The notes beneath the pieces are model-generated. The model saw only the letters and a program-made list of their open reading frames with translations, was not told the DNA's origin and searched no databases. The position numbers were made by a program, and so were the translations under genes. A stretch of DNA of 64,000 bases from UBA4416 sp040386075 (lineage in GTDB: Bacteria; Bacteroidota; Bacteroidia; B-17B0; Aurantibacillaceae): the NCBI GenBank assembly GCA_040386075.1, contig JAZKGE010000034.1, positions 104,954-168,953 of the forward strand. Direction: 5' to 3'. Positions 1-10,339 of this stretch are shown here, one piece after another; positions within the stretch are counted from its first letter, which is position 1, and each line of letters opens with the position of its first letter.

Positions 1-1975
1 CACTTACTGTTGGGTTTGGGTTAACCGTTACAAAAACTGTATTTGTACCTATGCAACCTGAAGAAGCGTCTCGTCCTCTCACGGTATAGGTTGTACTAAC
101 GGTTGGTGATCTTGTTATTGTTGCCCCTACTACTGATCCAGGAAGCCACGTATAAGTTGTAGCGCCGCTACTACTTAGTGTTACAGTTGCTCCCGAGCAC
201 AATAAGGTAGGTGATGCAGCAGCAGTAATTGTTGGAGTAACACCAACAGATAGATTTAATGTTCTGGTTGCGGTGCATCCAACTGTGTTAGTTCCTGTTA
301 CAGTATAAACGGTAGTGGCTGTGGGTGTAACTACTATTGTATTTCCAGTCACACCTCCAGGGTTCCATGTATAAGAAGTTGCGCCGGTGCTGGTTAATGT
401 TGCTGAAGAAGTATTGCATAGAATAGTTGGATTACTTGCTGCTGTTACAGCAATGGTCGACACAGTAATACTTAAAGTAGTTGTGCCAACGCAGCCTGTT
501 GTTGCAGTACCCGTTATTGAATAAGTTGTAGTAACGCTTGGAGACACTGCAACAGTACTCCCTGTTAAGGAACCCGGATTCCAGGTATAGGTATTTGCGC
601 CTGTAGCGGTTAATGTGGATGAACTACCCCGACAAATAAGTGTTGACGAAGCAGAAGGAGTAACGGTTACGGTTGGATGAACAGTAATATCGATTGTACC
701 GGTAGAAATACAACCGGAGGTATTCCGTCCGGTAACTGTATAATTTGTTGTTGTTGTAGGACTCACAACAGCAACAGTTCCGGTTGTGGAGCCAGGCATC
801 CATGTATAGGTAGTTGCACCGCTTACAGTTAATGTGGTTGACGAGCCTAAACAAATAGATGCAGATGAGGCAGTGGGAGTCACGGTAGGATTTGCACTTA
901 CAGGAAGATTTATCGTTCTTGTGCCAACGCACCCTAAAGTATTAGTTGCGGTAACCGTATAAAGTGTTGTGATAGTTGGACTAACAACTATTGTGTTTCC
1001 GGTTATGCTACCAGGATTCCACGTATATGTTGACGCACCAGTAGCTGTTAGAGTAGCAGAGTTACCGGCACATAATATGGATGGATTTTTACTTGCAGTA
1101 ATTACTGGCGTATTTACTACCACCGAAATTGTTTTTGTATTGGAACAACCAGCTGATGTACCTGTTACGGTATATATAGTAGTTGTTGTTGGAGTAACTA
1201 CAGTAACACTTCCTGAGATAGCACCGGGCATCCATGTATAACTGGTTGCACCGGAAACGGTAAGTGTTGATGACGCACCACTACAGATAGATGTTGGAGA
1301 TGCTACCGGCGTAATAGTTATACCGGGTGTTACGCTTATTCCGACAGTATTAGTTGACGTACATCCCGTTGCGTTTCTTCCTGTAACAGTATAAATAGTA
1401 TTAGCTGTTGGTGTTGCAACCACTGTTGCCCCTACAATTGGCCCGGGAGTCCATGTATAGCTAGTTCCACCGCTAGACATTAAAGTGACCGTGCTGTTAG
1501 CGCAAACGGTTGCAGCAGATGATGATGCCGTAATTGTAGGAGTTTGACCTACAATTACATTTAGAGTTCGGGTTCCGTTACAGCCTAATATGCTGGTTCC
1601 TGTTACAGTATAAATAGTTGTTACAGTAGGTGATACAACCACTGGATTTCCCGATATGCCTCCGGGATTCCAAGTATACGTAGATGCTCCTGAACCTGTT
1701 AATGTTGACGAACCCGTTCCGCAAATTAAGCTGGGACTACGCGTAGCATTAACAGTGGGATTAGCATTAACCGTTAAACTGATGGTTTGGGTTGAGACAC
1801 ACGATCCATTAGCACCTGTTACGGTATAAATAGTTGTTATTGTTGGAGATACGGCCACGGAGCTTGCAGTTACTGCTCCCGGATTCCAGGTATAAGAGGT
1901 GGCTCCCGTAGCTGATAACGTTGATGAATTTCCTCTGCATATTGCTGTTGGACTGGCAACAGGAAAAAGTGTTGG
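1..1975 (-). repeat. Tandem coding repeats, nine Ig-like modules
   Basis: The recurring segment encoding the W-P-G strand appears near 138, 356, 568, 792, 1010, 1226, 1441, 1659 and 1877, a spacing of about 212-224 bases. Copies are diverged at DNA level but keep the same protein pattern. The array continues past the left edge. Confidence 0.85.
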
Positions 1976-2932
1976 AGTTGGCGTAACAGATACTTGTACA
2001 ACGCTTGTAAATGCAGTAGATCCGCCTCCGCAGTTTGCTACGTTCATTGTAGCTGTATAATTGCTAGTGGCAGTAGGGCATGGAGCAGCTGTTAAGCCAG
2101 TTGCTGTAAAACCATTTGGTCCCGACCAGTTTACTGTATAATTGGGCGTGCCGGTTGGTGTAAAGCGCCATGACTCAGAAGTTGCAGACCATGCAGTTAA
2201 TACATTCCTTCCTGCTGGTGCTACAGCCGTGGTTCCGGTTGCATTTTGTATACCTATCAATCCTTTTCCTCCCTGCCATGGACAGGTACCGGAACTATTT
2301 AAGATATGGGTTTCAATAATATTTGTTCCTTCGTATAACACTATTTGAAATGTTGACTTTGGATTTACACAACTTAATAGCGGAGCATTATTCCAGTAAG
2401 CTACAAATCTTCTACAGGGAGCGGTTCCTGTAACATAATAATTCACAGAAGACCCAACATCAGAAGGGTCAATATCCCTGTAGGGCGCGCAAATAGTATT
2501 TCCCGGATGGTCAATTAAATTAGGCAGTGTTGCTGAAATTGACCAGCTTTCGGTAGCAGGAGTAGTAATGTTAAATGTAATTTCACCATTTGCACCAACT
2601 AATAATTGATTAAATGTTGTTCCAAAATAACAAAAGTTAAAACCAATATTAATAGGAGAACTCCAAACGTCATCCACTATATTACTTATAGCTGGTGTTC
2701 CGCCCGAAAACGGGAAAGGAGTATATGGAATTGACCCTACAGTATAGGTATTAGTTGCATTAACAGGAACTACTGTTGCTGATAAATTTGCGCATGAACC
2801 GGAACAAATGGTTGTACTGGCACCTGTGCCTGCTTGTGCATTAACGCTAGGGCATGTTTGAGAAAAACCAATTTGTTGTGCCGAAGCAACAAATGCCAAA
2901 ATCTGAAAAAACTTAGTAACTATTTTATTCAT
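1..2932 (-). CDS. Giant secreted repeat protein, N-terminal part (runs off the left edge)
   Basis: The frame starts at ATG 2932 and stays open to base 1, so about 977 residues are visible and the C-terminus is missing. It opens with a hydrophobic signal peptide (MNKIVTKFFQILAFVASAQQ). Residues about 25-310 form a non-repeated domain with a core (NIGFNFCYFGTTFNQ) typical of gliding-motility-associated surface proteins. From about residue 320 on there are nine Ig-like modules with a period of 215-220 bases; each has a TYTW-P-G strand, a conserved Cys and a TVTGT strand. The same module type occurs in the two giant proteases at 11158-15921 and 57787-62823. By analogy it should end in a T9SS sorting domain, but that part lies outside the window. 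It sits 6 bases downstream of the small secreted gene at 2939-3388, so the two are probably co-transcribed. Likely role: surface adhesin or structural protein; not proven. Confidence 0.85.
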   Translation of the reverse strand, partial: MNKIVTKFFQILAFVASAQQIGFSQTCPSVNAQAGTGASTTICSGSCANLSATVVPVNATNTYTVGSIPYTPFPFSGGTPAISNIVDDVWSSPINIGFNFCYFGTTFNQLLVGANGEITFNITTPATESWSISATLPNLIDHPGNTICAPYRDIDPSDVGSSVNYYVTGTAPCRRFVAYWNNAPLLSCVNPKSTFQIVLYEGTNIIETHILNSSGTCPWQGGKGLIGIQNATGTTAVAPAGRNVLTAWSATSESWRFTPTGTPNYTVNWSGPNGFTATGLTAAPCPTATSNYTATMNVANCGGGSTAFTSVVQVSVTPTPTLFPVASPTAICRGNSSTLSATGATSYTWNPGAVTASSVAVSPTITTIYTVTGANGSCVSTQTISLTVNANPTVNATRSPSLICGTGSSTLTGSGASTYTWNPGGISGNPVVVSPTVTTIYTVTGTSILGCNGTRTLNVIVGQTPTITASSSAATVCANSTVTLMSSGGTSYTWTPGPIVGATVVATPTANTIYTVTGRNATGCTSTNTVGISVTPGITITPVASPTSICSGASSTLTVSGATSYTWMPGAISGSVTVVTPTTTTIYTVTGTSAGCSNTKTISVVVNTPVITASKNPSILCAGNSATLTATGASTYTWNPGSITGNTIVVSPTITTLYTVTATNTLGCVGTRTINLPVSANPTVTPTASSASICLGSSTTLTVSGATTYTWMPGSTTGTVAVVSPTTTTNYTVTGRNTSGCISTGTIDITVHPTVTVTPSASSTLICRGSSSTLTATGANTYTWNPGSLTGSTVAVSPSVTTTYSITGTATTGCVGTTTLSITVSTIAVTAASNPTILCNTSSATLTSTGATSYTWNPGGVTGNTIVVTPTATTVYTVTGTNTVGCTATRTLNLSVGVTPTITAAASPTLLCSGATVTLSSSGATTYTWLPGSVVGATITRSPTVSTTYTVRGRDASSGCIGTNTVFVTVNPNPTVS

Positions 2933-2938
2933 AAATTC

Positions 2939-3388
2939 TTATTGAATGGTTAAAGTAATAGTATTAAGGCTGTGAGGATTCATCACATCTAAAACTTCAA
3001 TTGATTTAATTTCAGTATCTGAAAGGGCCTGCAAATCCTTGATTATCGTTGCCTCAGCATATTTTTTCTCAGATTCAGTGATCTCATAATAGGTTGTGGA
3101 ACCTTGAGCATATTTTTTTAAAAAGGAAAGACATTCATTGCGCACATCAAATGCAAAAGCTACACTGCCAGCCTTATTACTTGTATAAAGCTTTACCGCA
3201 GACTCTTGTTTTTTTAAGAGTTCTTTAAAAACCGGAATAAAGGAAGCATTGTTCTCCCTGAGCATATTTTTCTGGACACTTCTCAGTGCTACACTATTCT
3301 TTGTAATAAAATCCTTTAACTCCGCATTAGTTTGGGCTTGGGTTATAGCGCAGAAAAGCAAAGCGCAGAAAAACAGTTTTAATCTCAT
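2939..3388 (-). CDS. Small secreted protein of unknown function
   Basis: 149 residues. I chose ATG 3388 because it gives a clean signal peptide (MRLKLFFCALLFCAITQAQ); the frame is open further upstream to 3442, but that adds a non-signal-like stretch. The mature part is short, charged and helical-looking, with no motif I recognise. Its stop is 6 bases before the start of the giant repeat protein, suggesting an operon and perhaps a shared role at the cell surface. A lipoprotein is unlikely because no Cys lies at the predicted cleavage site. Confidence 0.7.
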   Translation of the reverse strand: MRLKLFFCALLFCAITQAQTNAELKDFITKNSVALRSVQKNMLRENNASFIPVFKELLKKQESAVKLYTSNKAGSVAFAFDVRNECLSFLKKYAQGSTTYYEITESEKKYAEATIIKDLQALSDTEIKSIEVLDVMNPHSLNTITLTIQ

Positions 3389-3578
3389 AGGTTCAATCAT
3401 AAAAAATGTTATAGAAGATAAAAATACAACAATTATTAACATGTTTTGAACATATTGGAGGCTATTAAATCTTTTAATAAATTAAATAGCTGATTTTTAA
3501 TATCTTATATGTTTAGAAAAACCAATGTTGATAGAAAAATACCCTAAAAACCCTAGGATTTTTATATGAAAATTCAAC

Positions 3579-3607
3579 AAAAAAGCCGCTGTGAACAGCG
3601 GCTTTTT
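3579..3607 (-). terminator. Rho-independent terminator of secA
   Basis: Perfect 7-bp stem GCCGCTG/CAGCGGC (3585-3591, 3596-3602) with a TGAA loop. On the reverse strand it is followed by six T, and it lies 6 bases after the secA stop. A short T run on the other side could let it work in both directions. Confidence 0.85.
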
Positions 3608-3612
3608 AAGAT

Positions 3613-6600
3613 TTAAGCTACACCAATTCCATGACAGCTTTTGTATTTTTTACCACTTCCACAAGGACAAGGATCATTTCTTCCGATCTTTTGCTCTACA
3701 CGAACCGGTTGTTGTTTTGGTTTTGGTTGTTCCTGCTGCTGCTGCGCTTCTTCTTCACTGCGGCTTTCTACCAGTTTTTCTTTTGGTCGTTGTTGCACAG
3801 GTTCCTGCGTAAAACGGGCCTGTTGTAACTGAGGGTTTTGTTTGTTATTCTCTTCAATTGGCAAACCACCTTTCATTAAGAAAGAAATAATATCCTTACT
3901 TGTTTTGGCGATCATGGTCTTGAACAAATTAAACGACTCCAATTTATAAACTACCAAAGGATCTTTTTGTTCTAATGAAGCATTTTGAACCGATTGTTTC
4001 AAATCATCCATTTCACGCAAATGTTCTTTCCACGAATCATCGATCATTGCAAGGATAACCGTTTTCTCAAACACATTAACCATTTCGCGGCCATTGGTCT
4101 CGAATGATTTCTTAAGGTTTGCCATTACCTGGATAGAACGAATGCCATCTGTGAAAGGCGTAACGATGTTCTCAAAGTTATTGTTCGGATTTGTGTAAAC
4201 ATCTTTTACAACCGGGAAAACCATTTCGGCTATCTGTGCCGATTTCAATCTGTAATGTTGTTCTCCTGCTTCAAATAAACGTTGAGCTATGTCATCTTCT
4301 CTTCCAGCTTTGAATTCTTTTTCATCAAACGGCGATTCGATACCGAAGTATTTGATACACTCTACATTAAAGCTTTCAAAATCTTTTACAACATGGTATT
4401 CCGAAACAAGACTTTCAGCCACTTCGTAGATCATGTTTGCGATATCAATACTGATACGGTCTCCGTTCAATGCATTACGACGACGCTTGTATACAACATC
4501 ACGTTGTGCGTTCATTACATCATCATATTCGATCAAACGCTTACGTGTACCGAAGTGATTTTCTTCTACTTTTTTCTGTGCACGCTCAATTGATTTTGAG
4601 ATCATAGAATGTTGAATGACTTCACCTTCCTGTAATCCCATTCTATCCATTAAACTGGCAATACGCTCACTACCAAATAAACGCATTAAGTTATCTTCTA
4701 AACTCACAAAGAATTGTGAACTTCCCGGATCTCCCTGACGACCTGCACGACCACGCAACTGCCTGTCGACACGGCGTGACTCATGACGCTCGGTACCAAC
4801 AATTGCTAAACCACCTGCTTCTTTCACACCAGGTCCTAATTTAATATCTGTACCACGACCAGCCATATTGGTAGCAATGGTTACAGTTCCTGCTTGTCCT
4901 GCTTCTGCAACAATGTCGGCTTCTTTTTGGTGTAATTTGGCATTTAATACGTTATGCTTAATGTTTCTTAATTTAAGCATACGGCTTAATAATTCAGAAA
5001 TATCAACCGTTGTTGTACCAATCAATACCGGGCGACCGGCAGCTACCAGTTTGGCTGTTTCTTCAATAACGGCATTGTATTTTTCACGTTTGGTTTTGTA
5101 AACCAGGTCTTGCTCATCTTTACGGGAAATAGCGCGATTGGTTGGGATCACAACTACATCCAGTTTGTAAATATCCCAGAACTCGTTTGCTTCAGTTTCT
5201 GCAGTACCGGTCATACCTGCTAACTTGTTATACATACGAAAATAATTCTGTAAAGTAATAGTCGCATAAGTTTGAGTAGCTGCTTCGATCTTCACATTTT
5301 CTTTAGCTTCCAAAGCCTGGTGTAAACCATCGCTGTATCGGCGGCCTTCCATGATACGACCTGTTTGCTCATCCACAATTTTGATCTGGCCGTCAGCAAT
5401 TACGTATTCCTGATCGATCTCAAATAAAGAGTACGCTTTTAATAACTGGTTTACAGTGTGGATACGTTCGCTTTTCACACTAAAGTCACGCATCAACGAT
5501 TCTTTCAATAATATTTTTTCCTTTGGGTCTGCAAATGTTCTTTTTTCAAGATCAGCAATTTCGCCACCAACATTAGGAATGATAAAGAAATGAGGATCAT
5601 CTGTTGTTCCGGTGATCAGGTCAATACCTTTCTCTGTCATATCAACCGAATTGTTTTTTTCATCGATCACAAAATACAGATCCACATCAATTTTATGCAT
5701 TTCTTTTTGTTGGTCCTGCATGTAATAGTTCTCTGTTTTTTGCAACAATGCTTTTACACCCGGCTCGCTTAAATATTTAATTAAAGCACCGTTTTTTGGT
5801 AAGCCACGGTAAGCACGTAATAAAGGAATGCCTGCTTCTTTCTCGTTTCCTTCAGCAAACAAACGTTTCGCATCCGTTAAAAAAACCTGTACAGCAGCTT
5901 TTTGTGCTGCCAATAATTTTTCTACACGTGGCTTGAACTCCATGAATTCATGCTTGTCGCCTGTTGGGGTTGGCCCCGAAATAATTAATGGAGTACGGGC
6001 ATCATCAATTAACACTGAATCGACCTCATCCACAATAGCAAAATTATGTTTACGTTGAACAAGATCCGATAATTCACGGGCCATGTTATCACGCAGGTAA
6101 TCAAACCCAAATTCGTTATTGGTACCGTATGTAATATCTGCTAAATATGCCTGACGACGGTTCTCAGTGTTAGGCTCATGCTTGTCGATACAATCCACAC
6201 TTAAGCCATGAAACTGGAACAAAGGAGCATTCCATTCGCTATCACGTTTGGCCAGGTAATTGTTTACAGTTACTACGTGAACACCTCTTCCTGATAAGGC
6301 GTTTAAGAAAACAGGTAATGTAGAAACTAAAGTTTTACCTTCACCAGTAGCCATCTCCGATATTTTACCCGAGTGTAATACAGCACCACCAATTAACTGT
6401 ACATCGTAATGCACCATGTTCCATAACACTTCGGTACCTGCCGCTATCCATTTATTTTTCCAAGCTGCCTGGTTACCACGTATCTCAATGTTTTTTTGAG
6501 TTTTGGCTAAGTTGATATCAAAATCATTAGCAGAAACAACTAACTCTTCGTTCTCAGAAAAACGACGTGAGGTGTCTTTCAAAATAGCATAAGCTTCAGG

Positions 6601-6924
6601 AAGGATCTCATTCAAAACCCCTTCGATCTTTTCGGTGATCTCTTTTTCAAGCTCGTCTACCTTTTTATACAATTCTTCTTTGGCGTCAATATCCATGTCG
6701 TATTCTTTTTCAATACGGGCCTTAATGTCATCTATCTCTGCCTGCTCTGTCTTTGTAGCGTCTTTTATCTTTTGCTTAAGAGCATCTACTTTGGCACGCA
6801 ACTGATCGTTGGATAATGATGCAAGGGTTGGATATATTTCTAATGTTTGATCAACCAGCGGTTGTATGGATTTAATATCTTTTTCTGATTTGGTACCAAA
6901 AAATTTCTTGAGGAACGTTAACAT
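3613..6924 (-). CDS. secA: Preprotein translocase ATPase SecA
   Basis: 1103 residues, the long form usual in Bacteroidota. SecA is the motor that pushes unfolded proteins through SecYEG at the inner membrane. Seen here: Walker A ATGEGKT (about residues 192-198) in the first nucleotide-binding fold, the DEVDSVLIDDARTPLI Walker B/PPXD region, the TNMAGRGTDIKLGPGV segment of the second fold, the helical scaffold, and a C-terminal zinc-binding tail (CPCGSGKKYKSCHG). I chose ATG 6924 (MLTFLKKFFGTKSEKDI), the usual SecA start; the upstream open extension is not SecA-like. A weak promoter box (TACTTTCG on the reverse strand, 6948-6955) lies about 20 bases upstream. It is required to export the many signal-peptide proteins in this window, including the T9SS clients. 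Confidence 0.97.
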   Translation of the reverse strand: MLTFLKKFFGTKSEKDIKSIQPLVDQTLEIYPTLASLSNDQLRAKVDALKQKIKDATKTEQAEIDDIKARIEKEYDMDIDAKEELYKKVDELEKEITEKIEGVLNEILPEAYAILKDTSRRFSENEELVVSANDFDINLAKTQKNIEIRGNQAAWKNKWIAAGTEVLWNMVHYDVQLIGGAVLHSGKISEMATGEGKTLVSTLPVFLNALSGRGVHVVTVNNYLAKRDSEWNAPLFQFHGLSVDCIDKHEPNTENRRQAYLADITYGTNNEFGFDYLRDNMARELSDLVQRKHNFAIVDEVDSVLIDDARTPLIISGPTPTGDKHEFMEFKPRVEKLLAAQKAAVQVFLTDAKRLFAEGNEKEAGIPLLRAYRGLPKNGALIKYLSEPGVKALLQKTENYYMQDQQKEMHKIDVDLYFVIDEKNNSVDMTEKGIDLITGTTDDPHFFIIPNVGGEIADLEKRTFADPKEKILLKESLMRDFSVKSERIHTVNQLLKAYSLFEIDQEYVIADGQIKIVDEQTGRIMEGRRYSDGLHQALEAKENVKIEAATQTYATITLQNYFRMYNKLAGMTGTAETEANEFWDIYKLDVVVIPTNRAISRKDEQDLVYKTKREKYNAVIEETAKLVAAGRPVLIGTTTVDISELLSRMLKLRNIKHNVLNAKLHQKEADIVAEAGQAGTVTIATNMAGRGTDIKLGPGVKEAGGLAIVGTERHESRRVDRQLRGRAGRQGDPGSSQFFVSLEDNLMRLFGSERIASLMDRMGLQEGEVIQHSMISKSIERAQKKVEENHFGTRKRLIEYDDVMNAQRDVVYKRRRNALNGDRISIDIANMIYEVAESLVSEYHVVKDFESFNVECIKYFGIESPFDEKEFKAGREDDIAQRLFEAGEQHYRLKSAQIAEMVFPVVKDVYTNPNNNFENIVTPFTDGIRSIQVMANLKKSFETNGREMVNVFEKTVILAMIDDSWKEHLREMDDLKQSVQNASLEQKDPLVVYKLESFNLFKTMIAKTSKDIISFLMKGGLPIEENNKQNPQLQQARFTQEPVQQRPKEKLVESRSEEEAQQQQEQPKPKQQPVRVEQKIGRNDPCPCGSGKKYKSCHGIGVA

Positions 6925-7085
6925 AGTGTGTTTTAAATTTAAGCTAACGAAAGTACGAAAAATACACGTTCCCAAATTATAAATTTTACTAAATAATTAA
7001 TTGATTATCAGTGAGTTTAAATCAGGTAGGGTTGAAAATGAACAATTTTGTATCGGAAGTGGGAGAAGATTAAGTTTGGTATTTA

Positions 7086-7211
7086 GGCGTGCCCCCCGCA
7101 AAAGTGGCGACGAGGTTAGGCTGTCGCTTTAATCTTTTGTGCCGTTATGCTGAAGCTTCGGCGCAAGCGTAAAGATGCAGGCAAAAGGATTTCCGCTTAC
7201 ATCCATCACGC
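7086..7211 (-). repeat. Structured intergenic repeat, copy 1 (family R1)
   Basis: Most of the 399-base gap between secA and 7324 is this element, read on the reverse strand. It begins GCGTGATGGATGTAAGCGG and ends near GGGCACGCC. The outer stem GCGTG/CACGC (7087-7091 with 7207-7211) encloses a hairpin AATCCTTTTG/CAAAAGATT with a bulged C. This copy has a longer hairpin loop than the copies at 23420 and 44305. I see no gene in the rest of the gap. See the findings for the alignment of the three copies. Confidence 0.75.
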
Positions 7212-7323
7212 AATTGTTTTCTTAAATTGTGCTAAAAATTCATCCAGTTATCGTCAAAAAGCCACCACTTACAAAAAGTTGCATACTAACTAACGATTAA
7301 TCTGTACTTTAGTAAAGCCACTT

Positions 7324-10302
7324 ATGAAACGCTATTCTGAAATATATTTTGCCCGTTTGTTTATTTTTGCACTTTTGTTTGCAATACCTTTTAAGCAACA
7401 GGCACAGCAGTATAACTTCAAAAATTATTCGGTTGAAAGTGGCTTGCCTTACATACAAATATTTGCCATGTTCCAGGATAGTAAAGGGCATTTATGGAGT
7501 GGCGGATATGGTGGCGCCAGCAAGTTCAACGGAAAAACATTTAAGAATTACTCCCCTAAGAATGGATTGGCAAATCATTACGTAAATGCCATCATTGAAG
7601 ATCAGTTTCATCTGATCACTATTGGAACGATTGATGGCTTAAGCGTTATTGATAAAGTAAGAGGACAGATAAATAATTATTATGTAAAAGACGGATTACC
7701 TTCTAATAATGTTACCAGTTTTTGCCTTGACCCAAAGCTCGGTTTGTGGACAGGAACCAACAAAGGATTATGTATTTGGGATGGAAAAAAAGTAATTCCT
7801 GTTCCATATTTTAAAGATCAAAATATCAGTTGCCTTTTATATACCGAAAAATATGGCGTTTTAATTGGAACAAATAAGGGACTATTTGTAAAAGGCAAAA
7901 ACTCGAATGAATTTAATGCGTTGGTGGGAGGCATTACCGTTAACAGCATTTCTCAATATAACAGTAAAGTGTATGTTGGTACCGACAGGGGGTTGTATTT
8001 ACTGGATCTTGAAAAACATACAACCAATATTTTCCATGTAAGCAATGGTTTGCTGGATGAGAATATCACAGCAGTATTGTGTCAGAAAAATGGTATCGTT
8101 TGGATAGGCTCTAAAACAGGATTGATAAGTTTTAACGGAAAAGAATTTGATTATTATAATATTGGTTTTGATAACAACTCAAATCACATTCGATCCTTGT
8201 TGATAGATTACGAAGATAATTTATGGATAGGAACGCATAGCGGTTTATTTAAATACCGTGGCAAAGGGTTTACTGTATATGACAGGCAACATGGTTTAGG
8301 GAGCGCTTTCATTTTTCAGATCATCAGGGATGTTAATTACAACTTGTGGATCGCAACGGAAAGTAATGGTATTTACAAATATGCTAATGGTTATTTTAAA
8401 AATTATTCAATAAAACAAGGTTTGCTCAGCAACAAAGTCAACGCCATATTTCCGTTTGATGATGGTTCTGTTTGGTTTGGTGGAGAAAAAGGGATCTCGG
8501 TTTACAAGAATGAGGTCATTCAAAATTCACCTTTTAATTCATCGCTCAAACTGCAGGCACCTATTAATTGTTTTTACAGGGATAGTAAAGATCTTATTTG
8601 GGTTGGTGGACAAAACGGAGTTTGTTCCATGAAAAAAAACGGTAATTCATATATCATTACTTATTATAAGATACCAGGCAAGACCGATGATAAAACAGGT
8701 TTTGAAGTTTGGAGTATTATTGAAGATGATAAAGGCGGTATATGGGCGGGAACTTATATGGCTGGTTTATTTAAACTAGAGAATGAACAATTCAGGCAAC
8801 AGGCCATCTCTTCGCCTAACGAAGTTACTACAGCTTTGGATCTGTGTAAGGATACACATGGTAATATATATGCCGCTACTTTAAATGGTGTGCTAATGTT
8901 CAATCCGGAGAAACATAATTATAAATTCATTTCAGAAAAAGATGGGTTAAGCTCTGAGCTGGTTTATGCACTTGCTATTACAAAGGATAATAATTATTTA
9001 TGGGCCGGAACTAATCAGGGTGTTAACAGGATCGATGTAAAAAAACTACAGTATGATCTGATGGATATTACCAAGTACGGAAGGGCCGATGGGTTTACAG
9101 GAGTTGAGTCGAACTCGCATGGTATCTATGAAGATGCCGATAGTAGTATTTGGTTTGGAACGGTAAATGGTTTAATAAAGTATACACCAAAAGAATTTAT
9201 TGAAAATGATAATTTATCAAAGACCAGCATTACCAACATTAAATTAGGCTATAGCGATACAGTTTTGGCAAATGAATCGGTTTTACCTTACTCTTTAAAT
9301 AATATCAGTTTTTATTTTGACGGTATCTGCTTAACTGCACCCGAAAAAGTATTGTACACCTATAAGCTCGAAAACTATGATAAAGACTGGAGTCCGTATA
9401 CAGATGTAAATAATACAAAGTATGATAATTTACCTCCCGGAAAATATAGTTTTAAAGTGAAAAGCTGTAATAATGAAGGGATCTGGAATATAGAGCCGGT
9501 TGTTTTTAATTTTACTATCAAATCGCCGTTTTATAAAACGTGGTGGTTCATATTATTTTGTGTAATTGGCGTTTCGGGCTTCGTGATCATTATTTTCAGA
9601 TTAAGATTAAGGCAGATCAAGAAAAAACAACAGGCAGAATTTGAACATTTGGTTGAAGTTTCAAAAGCAGAGTTAACCGCTTTAAGGGCACAGATGAACC
9701 CTCATTTTGTATTTAATGCACTTAACTCTATACAGCATTATATTTTAAATAGCAAAGGTGAGGAAGCAGTAAAATACCTGAGTAAGTTTGCCAAACTGAT
9801 ACGCATCATTTTAAGTAATTCAGAAAAGCCAATTGTGACCATTAACGAAGATATTGAAGCAATTAAATTGTATCTCGAATTGGAGAAAATGCGTTTCGAA
9901 AATAAGTTTGATTATACAATTGACATTCACTCATCCATCGACGGAGATTATGATGAAATTCCACCGATGTTAATTCAGCCTTATCTCGAAAATGCCATTT
10001 TGCATGGTATTAATCCTAAAGTTGGAAATGGTCATATTGATATCGGTATCAAAGTGGTTAACCAGTTCATTAAGATCTCGATCAGGGATAACGGAATTGG
10101 CAGAGAAAAATCTAAAGCTGTGCAAAGTTTACAGCCTGCAGCAAGGCATAAATCGTTAGGTATGAAGATCACAAAGGATAGAGTAAGAATATTAAACACG
10201 ATCCATCAGTCGAATTTAAACGTAAATATTATAGATTTGTATAATGAAAAAAATGAAGCCATAGGAACACAGGTGGATGTTTTTATTCCTTATGTAAAAT
10301 AA
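7324..10302 (+). CDS. Sensor histidine kinase with periplasmic two-component-regulator propeller (LytS-type)
   Basis: 992 residues. A signal peptide is followed by many repeats of the W-x-G-T/G-x-x-G-L/I type (for example IWIGSKTGLISFNGK-like units), which form two Reg_prop beta-propellers in the periplasm. A Y_Y_Y domain follows (YKLENYDKDWSPYTD), then one membrane helix at about 739-760 and a cytoplasmic His_kinase domain with MNPHFVFNALNSIQ (phospho-acceptor His at about 794), and a HATPase domain with PYLENAILHGI and DNGIGR. It lacks a PAS or HisKA domain. The next gene, 37 bases on, encodes a LytTR regulator, so the two form a two-component system. Propeller sensors in this phylum often sense extracellular polymers, but the ligand cannot be read here. 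A weak promoter box, TACTTTAG, ends a few bases before the start. Confidence 0.93.
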   Translation: MKRYSEIYFARLFIFALLFAIPFKQQAQQYNFKNYSVESGLPYIQIFAMFQDSKGHLWSGGYGGASKFNGKTFKNYSPKNGLANHYVNAIIEDQFHLITIGTIDGLSVIDKVRGQINNYYVKDGLPSNNVTSFCLDPKLGLWTGTNKGLCIWDGKKVIPVPYFKDQNISCLLYTEKYGVLIGTNKGLFVKGKNSNEFNALVGGITVNSISQYNSKVYVGTDRGLYLLDLEKHTTNIFHVSNGLLDENITAVLCQKNGIVWIGSKTGLISFNGKEFDYYNIGFDNNSNHIRSLLIDYEDNLWIGTHSGLFKYRGKGFTVYDRQHGLGSAFIFQIIRDVNYNLWIATESNGIYKYANGYFKNYSIKQGLLSNKVNAIFPFDDGSVWFGGEKGISVYKNEVIQNSPFNSSLKLQAPINCFYRDSKDLIWVGGQNGVCSMKKNGNSYIITYYKIPGKTDDKTGFEVWSIIEDDKGGIWAGTYMAGLFKLENEQFRQQAISSPNEVTTALDLCKDTHGNIYAATLNGVLMFNPEKHNYKFISEKDGLSSELVYALAITKDNNYLWAGTNQGVNRIDVKKLQYDLMDITKYGRADGFTGVESNSHGIYEDADSSIWFGTVNGLIKYTPKEFIENDNLSKTSITNIKLGYSDTVLANESVLPYSLNNISFYFDGICLTAPEKVLYTYKLENYDKDWSPYTDVNNTKYDNLPPGKYSFKVKSCNNEGIWNIEPVVFNFTIKSPFYKTWWFILFCVIGVSGFVIIIFRLRLRQIKKKQQAEFEHLVEVSKAELTALRAQMNPHFVFNALNSIQHYILNSKGEEAVKYLSKFAKLIRIILSNSEKPIVTINEDIEAIKLYLELEKMRFENKFDYTIDIHSSIDGDYDEIPPMLIQPYLENAILHGINPKVGNGHIDIGIKVVNQFIKISIRDNGIGREKSKAVQSLQPAARHKSLGMKITKDRVRILNTIHQSNLNVNIIDLYNEKNEAIGTQVDVFIPYVK

Positions 10303-10339
10303 AAAACTGAAAATAGTACTCACCACTAAAAACTATATT